Shown here: positions 25,707-34,266 of the stretch, in pieces | How positions within the stretch are numbered: the stretch's first letter is position 1 | How the letters are laid out: each line of letters opens with the position of its first letter | Source: Pontibacter beigongshangensis | Lineage (GTDB): Bacteria > Bacteroidota > Bacteroidia > Cytophagales > Hymenobacteraceae | DNA length: 64,000 nucleotides | Assembly (NCBI RefSeq): GCF_014332515.1 | Contig: NZ_VFSD01000011.1 | Location: 62,001 to 126,000 of the forward strand | Direction of reading: 5' to 3' | Made by a program: the position numbers and the translations under genes | Notes under the pieces: generated by a model | The model's database searches: none | Seen by the model: only the letters and a program-made list of their open reading frames with translations | What the model was told of the DNA's origin: nothing

Positions 25707-26576
25707 GTGGTAAAAAAGAAAAAACAGGCTGAGTTTGTACGATGGTTTGGGCCATTGCTTGATGCGCTTCGTGAACTTGGCTATTCAGGCAAGCCACAGG
25801 AGGTCTCTAACAAAATTGCAGAAATGCTTAATTTAGATGATGCTTTTTTAGATGAGACGCTTAAGTCCGGGTCAAATAGGTTTCATAATCAAGTTGCTTG
25901 GGCACGGCAATATCTTACATGGGAAGGCTTGCTCGACTCTTCAGTAAGGGGCACCTGGAAGCTTACAGAAAAGGGTAAAGAAACCCACCTGACTTATGAC
26001 CAGGCGCACGCACTATTTTTAAAATGGGTGGAGATAAATCAGCAGGCACGAAAGGATAAAAACAAGGCTGACGTTATTTTAGAGCAGGCAGAGCTTTCTC
26101 CTGAAGAGGTAGAGCTTAAAGCCGAAACGAACCTGCTTGATGTTCTCCAAAATATTTCTCCTTCCGGTTTTGAAAGAGTTTGCAAAGAACTGCTACGGGA
26201 ACATGGCTTTGAAAACGTAGAAGTAAAAGGCGGCTCACATGATGGAGGCATAGATGGGCAAGGGGTTCTGGAAATTAACCCGTTTGTTAGTTTCAAGGTC
26301 CTGTTTCAGTGCAAAAGATACAAAGGATCAGTATCCAGAGCACAGGTAGGAGATTTCAGGAACGCTATGATTGGCAGGGCAGAGAAAGGAATCATCATGA
26401 CGACCGGCACATTTACTATCGAAGCTATAAAAGAAGCGAACAGAGAAGGTGCTCCCCAGATTGAGCTGGTTGATGGGCAGAAACTTATTAAAATGTTCGA
26501 AAAGGTGGAGCTTGGGCTTAGGCCCAGGATTATTTTTGAGGTTGATCTATCTTACTTTAACAAATTCAAAGATTAA
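25707..26576 (+). CDS. mrr: Mrr-type restriction endonuclease (lone, type IV-like)
   Basis: The protein has 289 residues. Residues ~1-100 form the Mrr N-terminal winged-helix domain (FGPLLDALRELGYSGKP, TLKSGSNRFHNQVAWARQYL). Residues ~145-265 are the Mrr catalytic domain of PD-(D/E)xK type: E157 in GFERVCKELL, D183 in GGIDG, and Q201-x-K203 in FQCKR. Such enzymes cut DNA carrying foreign methylation. No methyltransferase or specificity gene is adjacent. The gene looks more AT-rich than its neighbours, a possible sign of transfer. The start is a GTG at 25707. It ends 6 bp before the convergent monooxygenase stop. Confidence 0.9.
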   Translation: MVKKKKQAEFVRWFGPLLDALRELGYSGKPQEVSNKIAEMLNLDDAFLDETLKSGSNRFHNQVAWARQYLTWEGLLDSSVRGTWKLTEKGKETHLTYDQAHALFLKWVEINQQARKDKNKADVILEQAELSPEEVELKAETNLLDVLQNISPSGFERVCKELLREHGFENVEVKGGSHDGGIDGQGVLEINPFVSFKVLFQCKRYKGSVSRAQVGDFRNAMIGRAEKGIIMTTGTFTIEAIKEANREGAPQIELVDGQKLIKMFEKVELGLRPRIIFEVDLSYFNKFKD

Positions 26577-26582
26577 TTATCC

Positions 26583-27725
26583 TCAAAAATCCACCTGATA
26601 CAGCCACTCCATCTGGCGCTGCGTCATAAATCTGGGTGCGAGCCGGAACAGTGCGTTGCGGCTGCGATAGAGCCAGGGGCTTTCCCACTGCGACACCTCT
26701 CCCAACAGGCGCGAGAGCCGGATAACCTTTGCCGTTCGGGCTACCCTGCGCTTCTGGTAATCAGTTAAGGCAACGCTAACATCCTGCGCCTGCTGCAGGC
26801 ACTGTCCCAGCACCACGGCATCTTCTATGGCCTGGCAGGCCCCCTGGCCCATGTTGGGTGTGGTGGCATGCGCCGCATCGCCCAGCAAGGCCACACGCCC
26901 GAACACAAACTGCTGCAGCGGCTTCAGATCACCAATATCGCCCCAGATCAGCTTCTCAGGACTGGTGGCCGCCAGGATAGCAGGCACGGCAGGCGGCAAA
27001 TCTTTGAAATGCTCCGCCAGTTGTACCGGCGTGAGCTGGCCCATGCGTGGATCCTGCGCTGGCGCATTGATGCAGGCATACCAGTAGATGGTATTGCCCT
27101 GCAGCGGCGCAATGCCCACTCGCCCTTGCGGTGCCCAGGTTTCAGCAGAGATCGTGTCGTTTATCTGCACGCCCGGGTTCTCTACAATGCCGCGCCAGCA
27201 GGTGTAGCCGGCATAGCGCGGCAGGCGCTGGGGCAGCAGCTGCCGCCTGATTACTGAATTAATGCCATCTGCCGCCACAAGCAGGTTGGCAGTGGCCTGG
27301 GTGCCGTCGGTGAAGGTAACGTGCACCTGCTCGCCCTGCTGCTCTATGTGCTGGCAGCGCTTGTTCAGGAAAAGGGTGCTGGGTTGCAGGTGCTGCTGGA
27401 GCACCTCGTGCAGGTCGGCCCGGTGGATCACAAAATTGTTGATGCCGTACTTTCTGCTCAGCGGGCGCGTGTCCATGTCGCTGATCACTTTGCCTTTTTC
27501 ATCGAAGATGGTGAGGGCTATGAGTTGCTTTCCGCGCGCCACCACCTCATCGGCCACGCCCAACCTGGAGAGCCCCTGTATGGCGTTGGCAGCCAGGCCT
27601 ACGCCTGCCCCAACCGGTTTCAGCTCCGGCGCCGCCTCGTACACAGTTGCCTCCATACCAGCTTGCTGCAACGCTATGGCCGCGCACAAACCACCTATTC
27701 CCCCTCCGATAATAATTACTTTCAT
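26583..27725 (-). CDS. FAD-dependent monooxygenase (aromatic-ring hydroxylase type)
   Basis: The protein has 380 residues. The FAD-binding Rossmann motif is at the N-terminus (IIGGGIGGLCAAIALQQAGM, then TVYEAA). The second FAD motif GDAAHATTPNMGQGACQAIE lies near residue 285. The DG fingerprint (VAADGINSVIRRQL) lies near 155. This is the p-hydroxybenzoate/salicylate hydroxylase superfamily, which uses NAD(P)H and oxygen. Relatives include salicylate hydroxylases, zeaxanthin-epoxidase-like and tetracycline-modifying enzymes, so the substrate is open. No pathway neighbours help. Confidence 0.9.
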   Translation of the reverse strand: MKVIIIGGGIGGLCAAIALQQAGMEATVYEAAPELKPVGAGVGLAANAIQGLSRLGVADEVVARGKQLIALTIFDEKGKVISDMDTRPLSRKYGINNFVIHRADLHEVLQQHLQPSTLFLNKRCQHIEQQGEQVHVTFTDGTQATANLLVAADGINSVIRRQLLPQRLPRYAGYTCWRGIVENPGVQINDTISAETWAPQGRVGIAPLQGNTIYWYACINAPAQDPRMGQLTPVQLAEHFKDLPPAVPAILAATSPEKLIWGDIGDLKPLQQFVFGRVALLGDAAHATTPNMGQGACQAIEDAVVLGQCLQQAQDVSVALTDYQKRRVARTAKVIRLSRLLGEVSQWESPWLYRSRNALFRLAPRFMTQRQMEWLYQVDF

Positions 27726-27750
27726 GAGTGATGCATTGGTAAAAAGAACT

Positions 27751-27808
27751 GCGGCAGGAGCGACAAGAGCTGAAGCGCCTCCGAAAGGCCACTTTCATTC
27801 GAATTATT
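27751..27808 (+). repeat. REP-A copy 14
   Basis: GCGGCAGGAGCGAC arm, GCGCCTCCGAAAGGCC imperfect palindrome, CATTCGAATTATT end, directly followed by module C. Confidence 0.75.
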
Positions 27809-27812
27809 TCTG

Positions 27813-27928
27813 GTTGTTGATTGCTGATTGTTAAATTGTTTAATGGTTGATCTCGAAATTTGAAGATGGACCGGAAAATATCAATCAGCAACAAGTCTTG
27901 TGTCTTACGTCCTGTGTCCTGTGTCTTT
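27813..27928 (-). repeat. Module C copy 2 (inverted partner of 22839)
   Basis: Reverse complement of 22839-22947 with very few differences. The two copies face each other and, with REP-A 12 and 15, flank hflKC, mrr and the monooxygenase gene. Confidence 0.9.
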
Positions 27929-27965
27929 AAAAAGCCTCCGGAGGGCCTTTTTCATTCAAATAATT
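27929..27965 (+). repeat. REP-A copy 15
   Basis: AAAAAGCCTCCGGAGGGCC, T-run, CATTCAAATAATT. This copy has A and T runs on both sides of the palindrome, the most terminator-like of all. Confidence 0.88.
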
Positions 27966-27995
27966 TGCTGCGCAGCCTTCTCTCCCGCTCGCCCA

Positions 27996-28030
27996 GATAC
28001 TCACAGGTCTGAAAGACGCAGTGAGGTCTT
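27996..28030 (+). repeat. Module E copy (after REP-A 15)
   Basis: ATACTCACAGGTCTGAAAGA then CGCAGTGAGGTCTTGAAC. It matches 44229-44258 (CACAGGCCCTGAAGACGC, TGTGAGGTCT) at most positions. Confidence 0.6.
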
Positions 28031-28035
28031 GAACA

Positions 28036-29097
28036 TTACTTCATCATTTCCTTCTCCGCTGCAGACTTGCCATACACCTTTGCCAGCCAACGGGGCAGGA
28101 ACACCGAGCCCAGCAGCAGGTAGGGATAGTACGTGATCAGGCGGTAGAGCACCACCACAATGGTACTGAAACGGCCCAGAAAACTGCCGAAAAAGCTCGG
28201 GAAAGCCATCTCTACAATGCCTGCGCCACCAGGCGTTATGGCCACCAGCATCACGATCCAGAAAATAAGGTTGCGCGACACAATGAGCATGTGCTCCCCG
28301 AAGGTAATATCCGTAAAAGCGGCAATCAGACAGTTGAGCAGGAAATAACGGGCACACCATACAAATATGGTAGAAATAATGGCACGCGCCCAGTAATTAA
28401 AGTCTTTGCCTCTGAGTTGCTGCGAAGCCCACACAATCTCGTTGCCATGCTGGAAGGCATTAACCCGCCACCTGCGCAGAAACCCCCAGGACGTAATACG
28501 CAGCAGGAGCCACTTAAAGGCGCGCGGCCTTACAAAAAGGGCATAGATCATGATGAACGTATACACCGCGATGAGTGCATAGCTGATGTAGAAGGCCATC
28601 CGGAGGTTGGCTGCAAAAGAGGGTTCCAGGTTGAAGGTAGGAAAAACCTCGCCCTGGGTAGCCAGCAGCACCAGCGGCGCCGCCATAATAAAGAACATGT
28701 TGTCGAGCACCGCCGTGAACATAACATAGGCCAACGATTTGCCTAGCGGGATGCCCTCTTTGTTCAGGATGATGGTAGCCACAGCCGTGCCGCCCACCAC
28801 GGAGGGGGTAATAGCTGAAGCAAACTCCCAGAGCACGATCACATCCAGGCTGTTGCGCCAGCTCAGGAACTTATCGGTCAGGCTCCGGATGCGGTACATA
28901 TAGCCCAGGTCACGGATCAGGAGCACTGCAAGGGCCGCCGCCAACCAGCCCAGGTGTGCCTGTGTAATACCTTTCAGTTCGGTGAGCTGGTCGTCTTTCA
29001 GAAGAAGCCAGACAGTAGCCGCCAGGCCCAGCAGCACCGGGATCAGGACTTTTACAGGGCTGAAACTCTTAAGTATTGTCTTTCGATTCTGGTCCAT
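28036..29097 (-). CDS. Lysylphosphatidylglycerol synthase transmembrane-type (YbhN/UPF0104) protein
   Basis: The protein has 353 residues with about eight membrane segments. Family patterns are LAAALAVLLIRDLGYMYRIR, WEFASAITPSVVGGTAVATI and ITPGGAGIVEMAFP. It corresponds to the flippase-like membrane part of MprF without the aminoacyl-transferase domain. Such stand-alone proteins occur widely and may move lipids or lipid-linked molecules across the inner membrane; the actual substrate here is unknown. The ATG at 29097 gives a short charged N-terminus before the first membrane helix. Confidence 0.88.
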   Translation of the reverse strand: MDQNRKTILKSFSPVKVLIPVLLGLAATVWLLLKDDQLTELKGITQAHLGWLAAALAVLLIRDLGYMYRIRSLTDKFLSWRNSLDVIVLWEFASAITPSVVGGTAVATIILNKEGIPLGKSLAYVMFTAVLDNMFFIMAAPLVLLATQGEVFPTFNLEPSFAANLRMAFYISYALIAVYTFIMIYALFVRPRAFKWLLLRITSWGFLRRWRVNAFQHGNEIVWASQQLRGKDFNYWARAIISTIFVWCARYFLLNCLIAAFTDITFGEHMLIVSRNLIFWIVMLVAITPGGAGIVEMAFPSFFGSFLGRFSTIVVVLYRLITYYPYLLLGSVFLPRWLAKVYGKSAAEKEMMK

Positions 29098-29217
29098 GAA
29101 GGTGTACTGGTCACTTGCCTCCGTCAGTAGCTGTTCAGCAAGTGGCAGGCAAAAAAACTAAAAGATTCTGAAAAGCGAAACATTGGCAACCGGGCCGGTT
29201 GACAGTATAACGTGATC

Positions 29218-29985
29218 CTACAAAAGCAGTTCGGTTACCTGGCTGGCGTCTCCGGCAGCCACCGTAATGGCAAAATCGTTAAACTCACCGCCAACCTCCA
29301 CGCCTATCAGGTTGAGCTGCAGCATCTCCAGTATGGCGAGGAAGTTAAAAATCATCCCGATCTTGTCTGGGAAAGCAGCGATAACTTCCGAAAAAGTCAT
29401 GCGAGTTCGCTCCTTTACCGCTTTCAGAATATAGTTTTTCTGATCTTCTATGGTATAGGGGTAAGTAATAACGGTGTGCCGCGGGTGGTTCTGCTCTTCC
29501 TCGAACCGCCGCATGACCTTGTCGAACACACGCATGATCTTGTAGAGGCTCAGGTCCTGCAGCTCGTACTCGAAGTGGTTGGCATTGGCGATCTGCTGCA
29601 GTTCCTCTTGTATGTTGCCCCGGTTCTCCTGTGCCAGCCGCTGCTCCTCCATGGTCGTCAGGTCGGGTATAATGTCTTTAAACCGCTTGTACTCCAGCAG
29701 GTGCTGCACCAGCTCCTGGCGCGGGTCAATCTCGTTTCCTTCTTCGTCCTTTTCAGTGCGGGGCAGCAGCATTTTGGCCTTTATGCGCATCAGGGTGGCC
29801 GCCGTCAGGATAAAATCGCTGGCCACCTCTATGTTCAGCTTCTCCAACTGCCGGATATAGCCCACAAACTCATTTGTAATCTGGAAGATAGGAATGTCAT
29901 GTATATCCAGCTCATCACGCTCGATAAAAAAGAGCAACAGGTCGAACGGCCCCTCAAACAACGGTAATTTTATCTCGAAACTCAC
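29218..29985 (-). CDS. scpA: Segregation and condensation protein A
   Basis: About 255 residues. The opening FEIKLPLFEGPFDLLLFFIE and the following DIHDIPIFQITNEFVGYI are typical of the ScpA kleisin N-terminus. A central block has ATLMRIKAKMLLPR, and the C-terminal winged-helix part includes RMTFSEVIAAFPDKIGMIF. ScpA bridges SMC heads and works with ScpB in chromosome compaction. No ATG lies at the family start; a GTG at 29985 puts FEIKLP at residue 3. ATG/TTG starts upstream to 30030 would add 15 unusual residues. Neither scpB nor smc is nearby. Confidence 0.92.
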   Translation of the reverse strand: MSFEIKLPLFEGPFDLLLFFIERDELDIHDIPIFQITNEFVGYIRQLEKLNIEVASDFILTAATLMRIKAKMLLPRTEKDEEGNEIDPRQELVQHLLEYKRFKDIIPDLTTMEEQRLAQENRGNIQEELQQIANANHFEYELQDLSLYKIMRVFDKVMRRFEEEQNHPRHTVITYPYTIEDQKNYILKAVKERTRMTFSEVIAAFPDKIGMIFNFLAILEMLQLNLIGVEVGGEFNDFAITVAAGDASQVTELLL

Positions 29986-30384
29986 TTCTATAGCTATAAT
30001 TTCAAGTGCAACAAGCCACACTTCACACAAAAATAAGTATTTTCAGGATAACGTGGGCTCCTTGTCTGGCCTTAACCGGAGTTCCTTCAACATTCGTCTC
30101 CCGAACAAATTGATAGAAAGGCCTGTATACAGATAACATTTGTTAGCCCACCGGTATGCCAATACCCAACCGGGGCAAGTGAAGCAGAAACGTACAGCAG
30201 CAGGAAAGACAGTTTTGAAGCGGCCGTATTGTTAAATTTATTTAACTTTACATTTTGGCAATAAGAAACTTTTTTTCAGAACTTGTTCTTTTAACCCGCG
30301 CGTTGGAACAAGGCTGTAAAAGAGCTTGGCGTACAAGCAAACTTTTGCTGAAATAAATTGTTAGAAGTCTATAAAGACAATTCT
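29986..30384. other. Divergent promoter region of scpA and dxs
   Basis: No gene, repeat or convincing hairpin was seen in these 399 bp. The 150 bp before dxs are AT-rich and contain near-matches to the -7 box (TAACTTTA at about 30241) but no exact one. Confidence 0.5.
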
Positions 30385-32307
30385 ATGATTCTTAAACCAG
30401 GAGAGCTGCTTGCCTCCATAGACAAACCTGCCGACCTCCGGAAACTGAAGGAAGAGCAATTGTTGCAAGTGTGTCAGGAACTGCGGCAATACATCATAGA
30501 CGTGGTTTCGATCCATGGCGGGCATTTTGGTGCCAGCCTGGGGGTGGTAGAACTCACAACAGCACTCCATTACGTTTTTAACACGCCTTACGATCAGTTG
30601 GTATGGGACGTTGGCCACCAGGCGTACGGCCACAAGATCCTGACCGGCCGGCGGGATATTTTCCATACAAACCGCAAGTATGGCGGCCTCTCCGGTTTTC
30701 CGAAGCGCAAAGAGAGCGAGTACGATGCCTTTGGCGTGGGCCACTCCAGCACGTCTATTTCGGCAGCCTTGGGCATGGCGGTAGCCTCGCAGTACAAAGG
30801 TGAAAGCAAGCGGCAGCACATTGCCGTAATCGGCGATGGCGCCATGACGGGTGGGATGGCCTTTGAGGCCCTGAACCACGCCGGCGTTGCCAACGCCAAC
30901 CTGCTGGTGGTGCTCAACGACAACTGCATGAGCATAGACCCTAATGTGGGCGCCCTGCGCGAGTACCTCACCGATATTACCACCTCCCGCACCTACAACA
31001 GGATGCGCGACGAGATCTGGAACATTCTTGGCAAGATCAGCAAGTTTGGCCCTAATGCGCAGCAAATACTCTCTAAAGTGGAAGCGGGCGTAAAGGCAGC
31101 TCTCCTGAAGCAGAGCAACCTGTTCGAAGGCATGAACTTCCGCTATTTCGGACCGATAGATGGCCACGACATTCATCATATGACCTCGGTGCTGAACGAC
31201 CTGAAGCATATTCCGGGGCCTAAGATACTGCACGTTCTCACAACCAAGGGCAAAGGCTTCGCCCAGGCCGAGAAAGAGCAGACCAAATGGCACGCGCCCG
31301 GCCTTTTTGACAAAATTACCGGCGAGATCTATAAAAAGCATTACGACACGCCCCAGGCACCTAAGTACCAGGATGTGTTTGGCCATACCATTGTGGAGCT
31401 TGCCGAGCAGAATCCTAAGGTAATGGGCGTAACGCCTGCCATGCCGTCTGGCTGCTCCCTCAACATCATGATGAAAGCCATGCCCGACCGCGCTTTTGAC
31501 GTGGGCATTGCCGAACAGCACGCCGTTACATTCTCCGCCGGACTGGCTACCCAGGGGCTCATTCCGTTTTGCAACATCTACAGCACCTTTATGCAACGCG
31601 GTTACGACCAGGTGGTGCACGATGTATGCCTGCAAAACCTGCCCGTGGTCTTCTGCCTCGACCGTGCCGGCTTTGCCGGAGCAGATGGTCCTACGCACCA
31701 TGGCGCCTACGACATTGCCTTTATGCGCTGCATCCCCAACATGGTGGTGTCGGCTCCCATGAATGAGCAGGAACTTCGCAACCTCATGTTTACAGCCACG
31801 CAGGATGGTGCAGGACCATTCACCATTCGCTACCCACGCGGCGAGGGCGTTATGCCGCAATGGCGCACCCCGCTCGAGCTGATAGAAATTGGCAAAGGCC
31901 GCACCGTGCAGGAAGGTGAAGAAGTGGCCTTGCTCACGTTTGGCCACATCGGCAACTATGCCGTGGAGGTTTGCCACAAACTAAGCTTCGAAGGCATTAC
32001 CCCTGGCCACTACGACATGCGCTTTGCCAAACCACTCGACGAGGAACTGCTGCACCACATCTTCAGCAAATACGATAAAGTGATTACCGTGGAAGACGGC
32101 TGCCTGCAAGGCGGCTTCGGCAGTGCCGTCCTGGAGTTTATGGTCGACAATGGCTACACGGCCCAGGTAAAGCGCCTCGGCATGCCCGACAAAATATTTG
32201 AGCACGGTTCGCAGGAGGAACTTCACCGCGAAGCCGGTTTCGACCCGGCTGCTATTGAGCGTGCCATGCGTGAGATGGTGGCGGTTAGAGTGAAGGTGAA
32301 GATTTAA
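30385..32307 (+). CDS. dxs: 1-deoxy-D-xylulose-5-phosphate synthase
   Basis: About 640 residues. Domain I has the substrate-side histidine region (SIHGGHFGASLGVVELT) and the thiamine diphosphate motif GDGAMTGGMAFEALNHAG, ending near LNDNCMSID. The central pyrimidine domain has the catalytic stretch DVGIAEQHAVTFSAG. The C-terminal domain follows (VITVEDGCLQGGFGSAVLEF). It joins pyruvate and glyceraldehyde 3-phosphate in the first step of the MEP isoprenoid pathway. The ATG at 30385 (MILKPGELL) matches the usual Bacteroidota start; a TTG at 30358 would add nine residues. Confidence 0.96.
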   Translation: MILKPGELLASIDKPADLRKLKEEQLLQVCQELRQYIIDVVSIHGGHFGASLGVVELTTALHYVFNTPYDQLVWDVGHQAYGHKILTGRRDIFHTNRKYGGLSGFPKRKESEYDAFGVGHSSTSISAALGMAVASQYKGESKRQHIAVIGDGAMTGGMAFEALNHAGVANANLLVVLNDNCMSIDPNVGALREYLTDITTSRTYNRMRDEIWNILGKISKFGPNAQQILSKVEAGVKAALLKQSNLFEGMNFRYFGPIDGHDIHHMTSVLNDLKHIPGPKILHVLTTKGKGFAQAEKEQTKWHAPGLFDKITGEIYKKHYDTPQAPKYQDVFGHTIVELAEQNPKVMGVTPAMPSGCSLNIMMKAMPDRAFDVGIAEQHAVTFSAGLATQGLIPFCNIYSTFMQRGYDQVVHDVCLQNLPVVFCLDRAGFAGADGPTHHGAYDIAFMRCIPNMVVSAPMNEQELRNLMFTATQDGAGPFTIRYPRGEGVMPQWRTPLELIEIGKGRTVQEGEEVALLTFGHIGNYAVEVCHKLSFEGITPGHYDMRFAKPLDEELLHHIFSKYDKVITVEDGCLQGGFGSAVLEFMVDNGYTAQVKRLGMPDKIFEHGSQEELHREAGFDPAAIERAMREMVAVRVKVKI

Positions 32308-32360
32308 GGACATGAGGAGTAGATCTCAAAACTCCTTGATCAGTTTTGATTTATAGATTT

Positions 32361-32400
32361 AGAACCGCCAGTGCTGCAGAAGCGCTGGCGGTTCTTTTAT
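32361..32400 (+). terminator. Terminator of dxs
   Basis: AGAACCGCCAGTGCT (32361-32375) pairs with AGCGCTGGCGGTTCT (32381-32395) with one G-U pair, followed by TTTATTT. Confidence 0.85.
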
Positions 32401-32423
32401 TTAGTAACTGTTGTTGTTGTGTA

Positions 32424-32471
32424 GCATCAGGAGTAGCAGAGCCTCTGGAGGGCCTATTACATTCAAATAAT
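32424..32471 (+). repeat. REP-A copy 16
   Basis: GCATCAGGAGTAGCAGAGCC arm, GCCTCTGGAGGGCC palindrome, CATTCAAATAATC end (ATTCAAATAAT shared with copies 2, 15 and 19). It lies after the dxs terminator in terminator orientation. Confidence 0.82.
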
Positions 32472-32630
32472 CTAGCTTGTGCAAACCTCGCAGGGGGCGT
32501 AACAGCGGGAATAATAGGGCCAACGTTTCGTGAGACCATCATAGACCCGCCCGAACCATAGACCTGCCTTTAGAGTAACCCTATACAGGCCACTCCCTTT
32601 TCTGCGGAATTATCTTAAATTTAAAACATC

Positions 32631-33425
32631 ATGAAGAAAACTATGGAAAATAAAACCTATTCAGATAATGGTGCCGGCGACACACTGGTTTTTCTGCACG
32701 GCTTCTGCGAAAGCAAGCAGGTATGGGAAGATTTCACGAAACCGTTGCAGCAGCACTACAGAGTCATTGCGCTGGACCTGCCGGGCCATGGCAGCAACAC
32801 GCAAAACATAAGCAGCTACAGCATGGAGCACATGGCCGATAACGTAAAGCAGCAGCTCGACAACCTGGGCGTGCAGCAGTGCATGTTGGTGGGGCACTCC
32901 ATGGGCGGCTACGTGAGTATGGCATTTGCTGAGAAATACGAGCCCCAGCTCCAGGGAATTTGTCTTTTCCACTCCTCTGCCCTACCCGACACCGAAGAGA
33001 AAAAGGAAAACCGCAACAAGACGATTGAGTTTGTGGAGCAGCACGGCGTCGACAAATTTATAGAGCCCTTTATAGCACCGCTCTTTTACGAAGACAACCG
33101 CGACCGGCTGAAAAGCGACATCGAGCTGATGAAAACTATCGGAAAGCAGACGCCACAGGCAGCGGTGACCGGCGCGCTGGCCGCCATGCGCGACCGCCCC
33201 GACCGGCGCAAGGTGCTGCAGGAGCTGAAATGCCCGGTTCTGTTTATTTTCGGGAAAGAAGACGGGGCCGTGCCACTGGAGAAAGCGCTGGAGCAGTGCC
33301 ACCTGCCACACTACAGCACGGTGCATTTTTTGGGAGAAACCGGCCACATGGGCATGTTCGAGCGCAAAGCCGAAACCCGGCAGGCAACAAAGCAGTTTGC
33401 CGAAACTGTTTATGAGCGATCCTAA
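32631..33425 (+). CDS. Alpha/beta hydrolase
   Basis: The protein has 264 residues without a signal peptide. It shows the oxyanion-hole motif FLHGF near residue 22, the nucleophile elbow GHSMGG near 90, an acid in FGKEDGAVP and the histidine in GETGHMGMFE. The lid region is helical and charged. It belongs to the broad esterase/hydrolase/haloperoxidase-like group; the substrate cannot be told from the sequence. Two ATGs (32631 and 32643) are possible; the second gives MENKTYSDNG. Confidence 0.9.
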   Translation: MKKTMENKTYSDNGAGDTLVFLHGFCESKQVWEDFTKPLQQHYRVIALDLPGHGSNTQNISSYSMEHMADNVKQQLDNLGVQQCMLVGHSMGGYVSMAFAEKYEPQLQGICLFHSSALPDTEEKKENRNKTIEFVEQHGVDKFIEPFIAPLFYEDNRDRLKSDIELMKTIGKQTPQAAVTGALAAMRDRPDRRKVLQELKCPVLFIFGKEDGAVPLEKALEQCHLPHYSTVHFLGETGHMGMFERKAETRQATKQFAETVYERS

Positions 33426-33590
33426 ACAGCCACAGCCGGCAGACCGCAAGGCGAAGGACAACTGCTAAAACTCTCCGGCACCTGGCCAAGTGACTTAGCT
33501 ATTAGATGCTTGATTTCAGATAATCGCCTTTCGAAATGGTTATGAGAGAAAAGTTGATTGTTTGTAAAGTCTGTTCTGTTTATTCATGTG

Positions 33591-33654
33591 CAAATCTTCA
33601 AACTGGGAAATCAACCATTAAGTAATTTAAACATTCCACACTCAGCAACAAACA
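33591..33654 (+). repeat. Module C fragment
   Basis: CAAATCTTCAAACTGGGAAA then TCAACCATTAAGTAATTTAA resembles the middle of module C (22897-22947) with several differences. It lies on the AT side of REP-A 17, like other C fragments. Confidence 0.55.
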
Positions 33655-33685
33655 ATCCTCTGGTTAGCACATCAGCACAATAACC

Positions 33686-33730
33686 AATTATGCTAATGAA
33701 ACAGCCCCTCAAGAGGCAAATATAGCTGCT
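33686..33730 (-). repeat. REP-A copy 17
   Basis: AATTATGCTAATG end, GCCCCTCAAGAGGC palindrome, AGCTGCTGTAG arm. It is 3' of the minus-strand lipoprotein gene in terminator orientation. Confidence 0.78.
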
Positions 33731-33756
33731 GTAGTTCCTTGTTTGTTTCCTCACCT

Positions 33757-33800
33757 AAAAAAACAACAGCGGCCGGCACTCCTGCCAGCCGCTGTTGTTT
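33757..33800 (-). terminator. Terminator of the 138-residue lipoprotein gene
   Basis: AAACAACAGCGGCCGGCA (33761-33778) pairs with 33783-33800 with one mismatch and a 4-nt loop. On the minus strand the stem is followed by seven T. Confidence 0.85.
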
Positions 33801-33849
33801 CAACTTGAATATTTACTCATTCACTTATTTACCCATTCACTCACTCCGC

Positions 33850-34266
33850 TTACTGTGCCTTCAATTCCATTTTAGAGCCGTCTCTGGCTACCAGGCGCAT
33901 TTCCTTTTCGGTTAGCTGCTCCACATCAAAATTTTCGGAAACATCTGTCCCCTGAAACTGGAGCGAAAGCCGCTTGGCCGCCTGATCAAAAGACCAGGTG
34001 CCTGTTTGCAGCGAACCGCCGCCGCCCAGGGCAAATCTGCCATCAGAATAAAACTGCATGGTTTCCGCCTTCTCTTCACCTGTCAGCTTGTCTTTGTCGC
34101 CAGTGGCAGTCAGTTCCTTGTCGGCTTTCCAGGTTTTGCTGCTGCTCCCCGATATCATGTTCTCGGTTCCTACTTTCTCGTTTCCGCCACAGCTTACCAG
34201 CACCAGCATCAGCAACGCGAGCGCAGCAGTGTACCATTGGCTCATTTTAGGTTTCATATTTTCCAT
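33850..34266 (-). CDS. Small lipocalin-like lipoprotein, hypothetical
   Basis: The protein has 138 residues with a lipoprotein signal peptide and lipobox LVSC. The mature part begins with a Gly/Ser-rich linker and then a beta-rich domain (KTWKADKELTATG, MQFYSDGRFALGGGGSLQTG, WSFDQAAKRLSLQFQG) that resembles Bacteroidota lipocalin-like proteins, in which a dose of beta strands carries W-x-F and D-G-x-F motifs. Function unknown. Start at 34266 or 34257 (MKPKMSQW); the signal peptide works with either. A strong terminator follows. Confidence 0.75.
   Translation of the reverse strand: MENMKPKMSQWYTAALALLMLVLVSCGGNEKVGTENMISGSSSKTWKADKELTATGDKDKLTGEEKAETMQFYSDGRFALGGGGSLQTGTWSFDQAAKRLSLQFQGTDVSENFDVEQLTEKEMRLVARDGSKMELKAQ

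Larger units (their letters stand above)
27726..28035. other. Repeat cluster A-C-A-E between genes
   Basis: REP-A 14 (+), module C copy 2 (-), REP-A 15 (+) and a module E stretch fill nearly all of these 310 bp. No gene is supported. Confidence 0.7.
32308..32630. other. Intergenic region after dxs
   Basis: It holds the dxs terminator, REP-A 16 and a short E-like tail (AACCTCGCAGGGGGCG). The remaining ~100 bp before the hydrolase gene show nothing recognisable. Confidence 0.55.
33426..33849. other. Intergenic region with module C fragment, module B, REP-A 17 and a terminator
   Basis: Between convergent genes: a module C-like stretch (33591-33654, ATCAACCATTAAGTAATTTA), inverted module B core (TTAGCACATCAGCAC, 33664-33677), REP-A 17 (-) and a strong hairpin at 33761-33800. 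No gene is supported. Confidence 0.65.

Noticed and set aside
30361..31977. 538-codon open frame on the minus strand opposite dxs
   Set aside because: Long antisense frames are common opposite GC-rich genes. Dxs on the plus strand has every expected motif, and the antisense translation has none.
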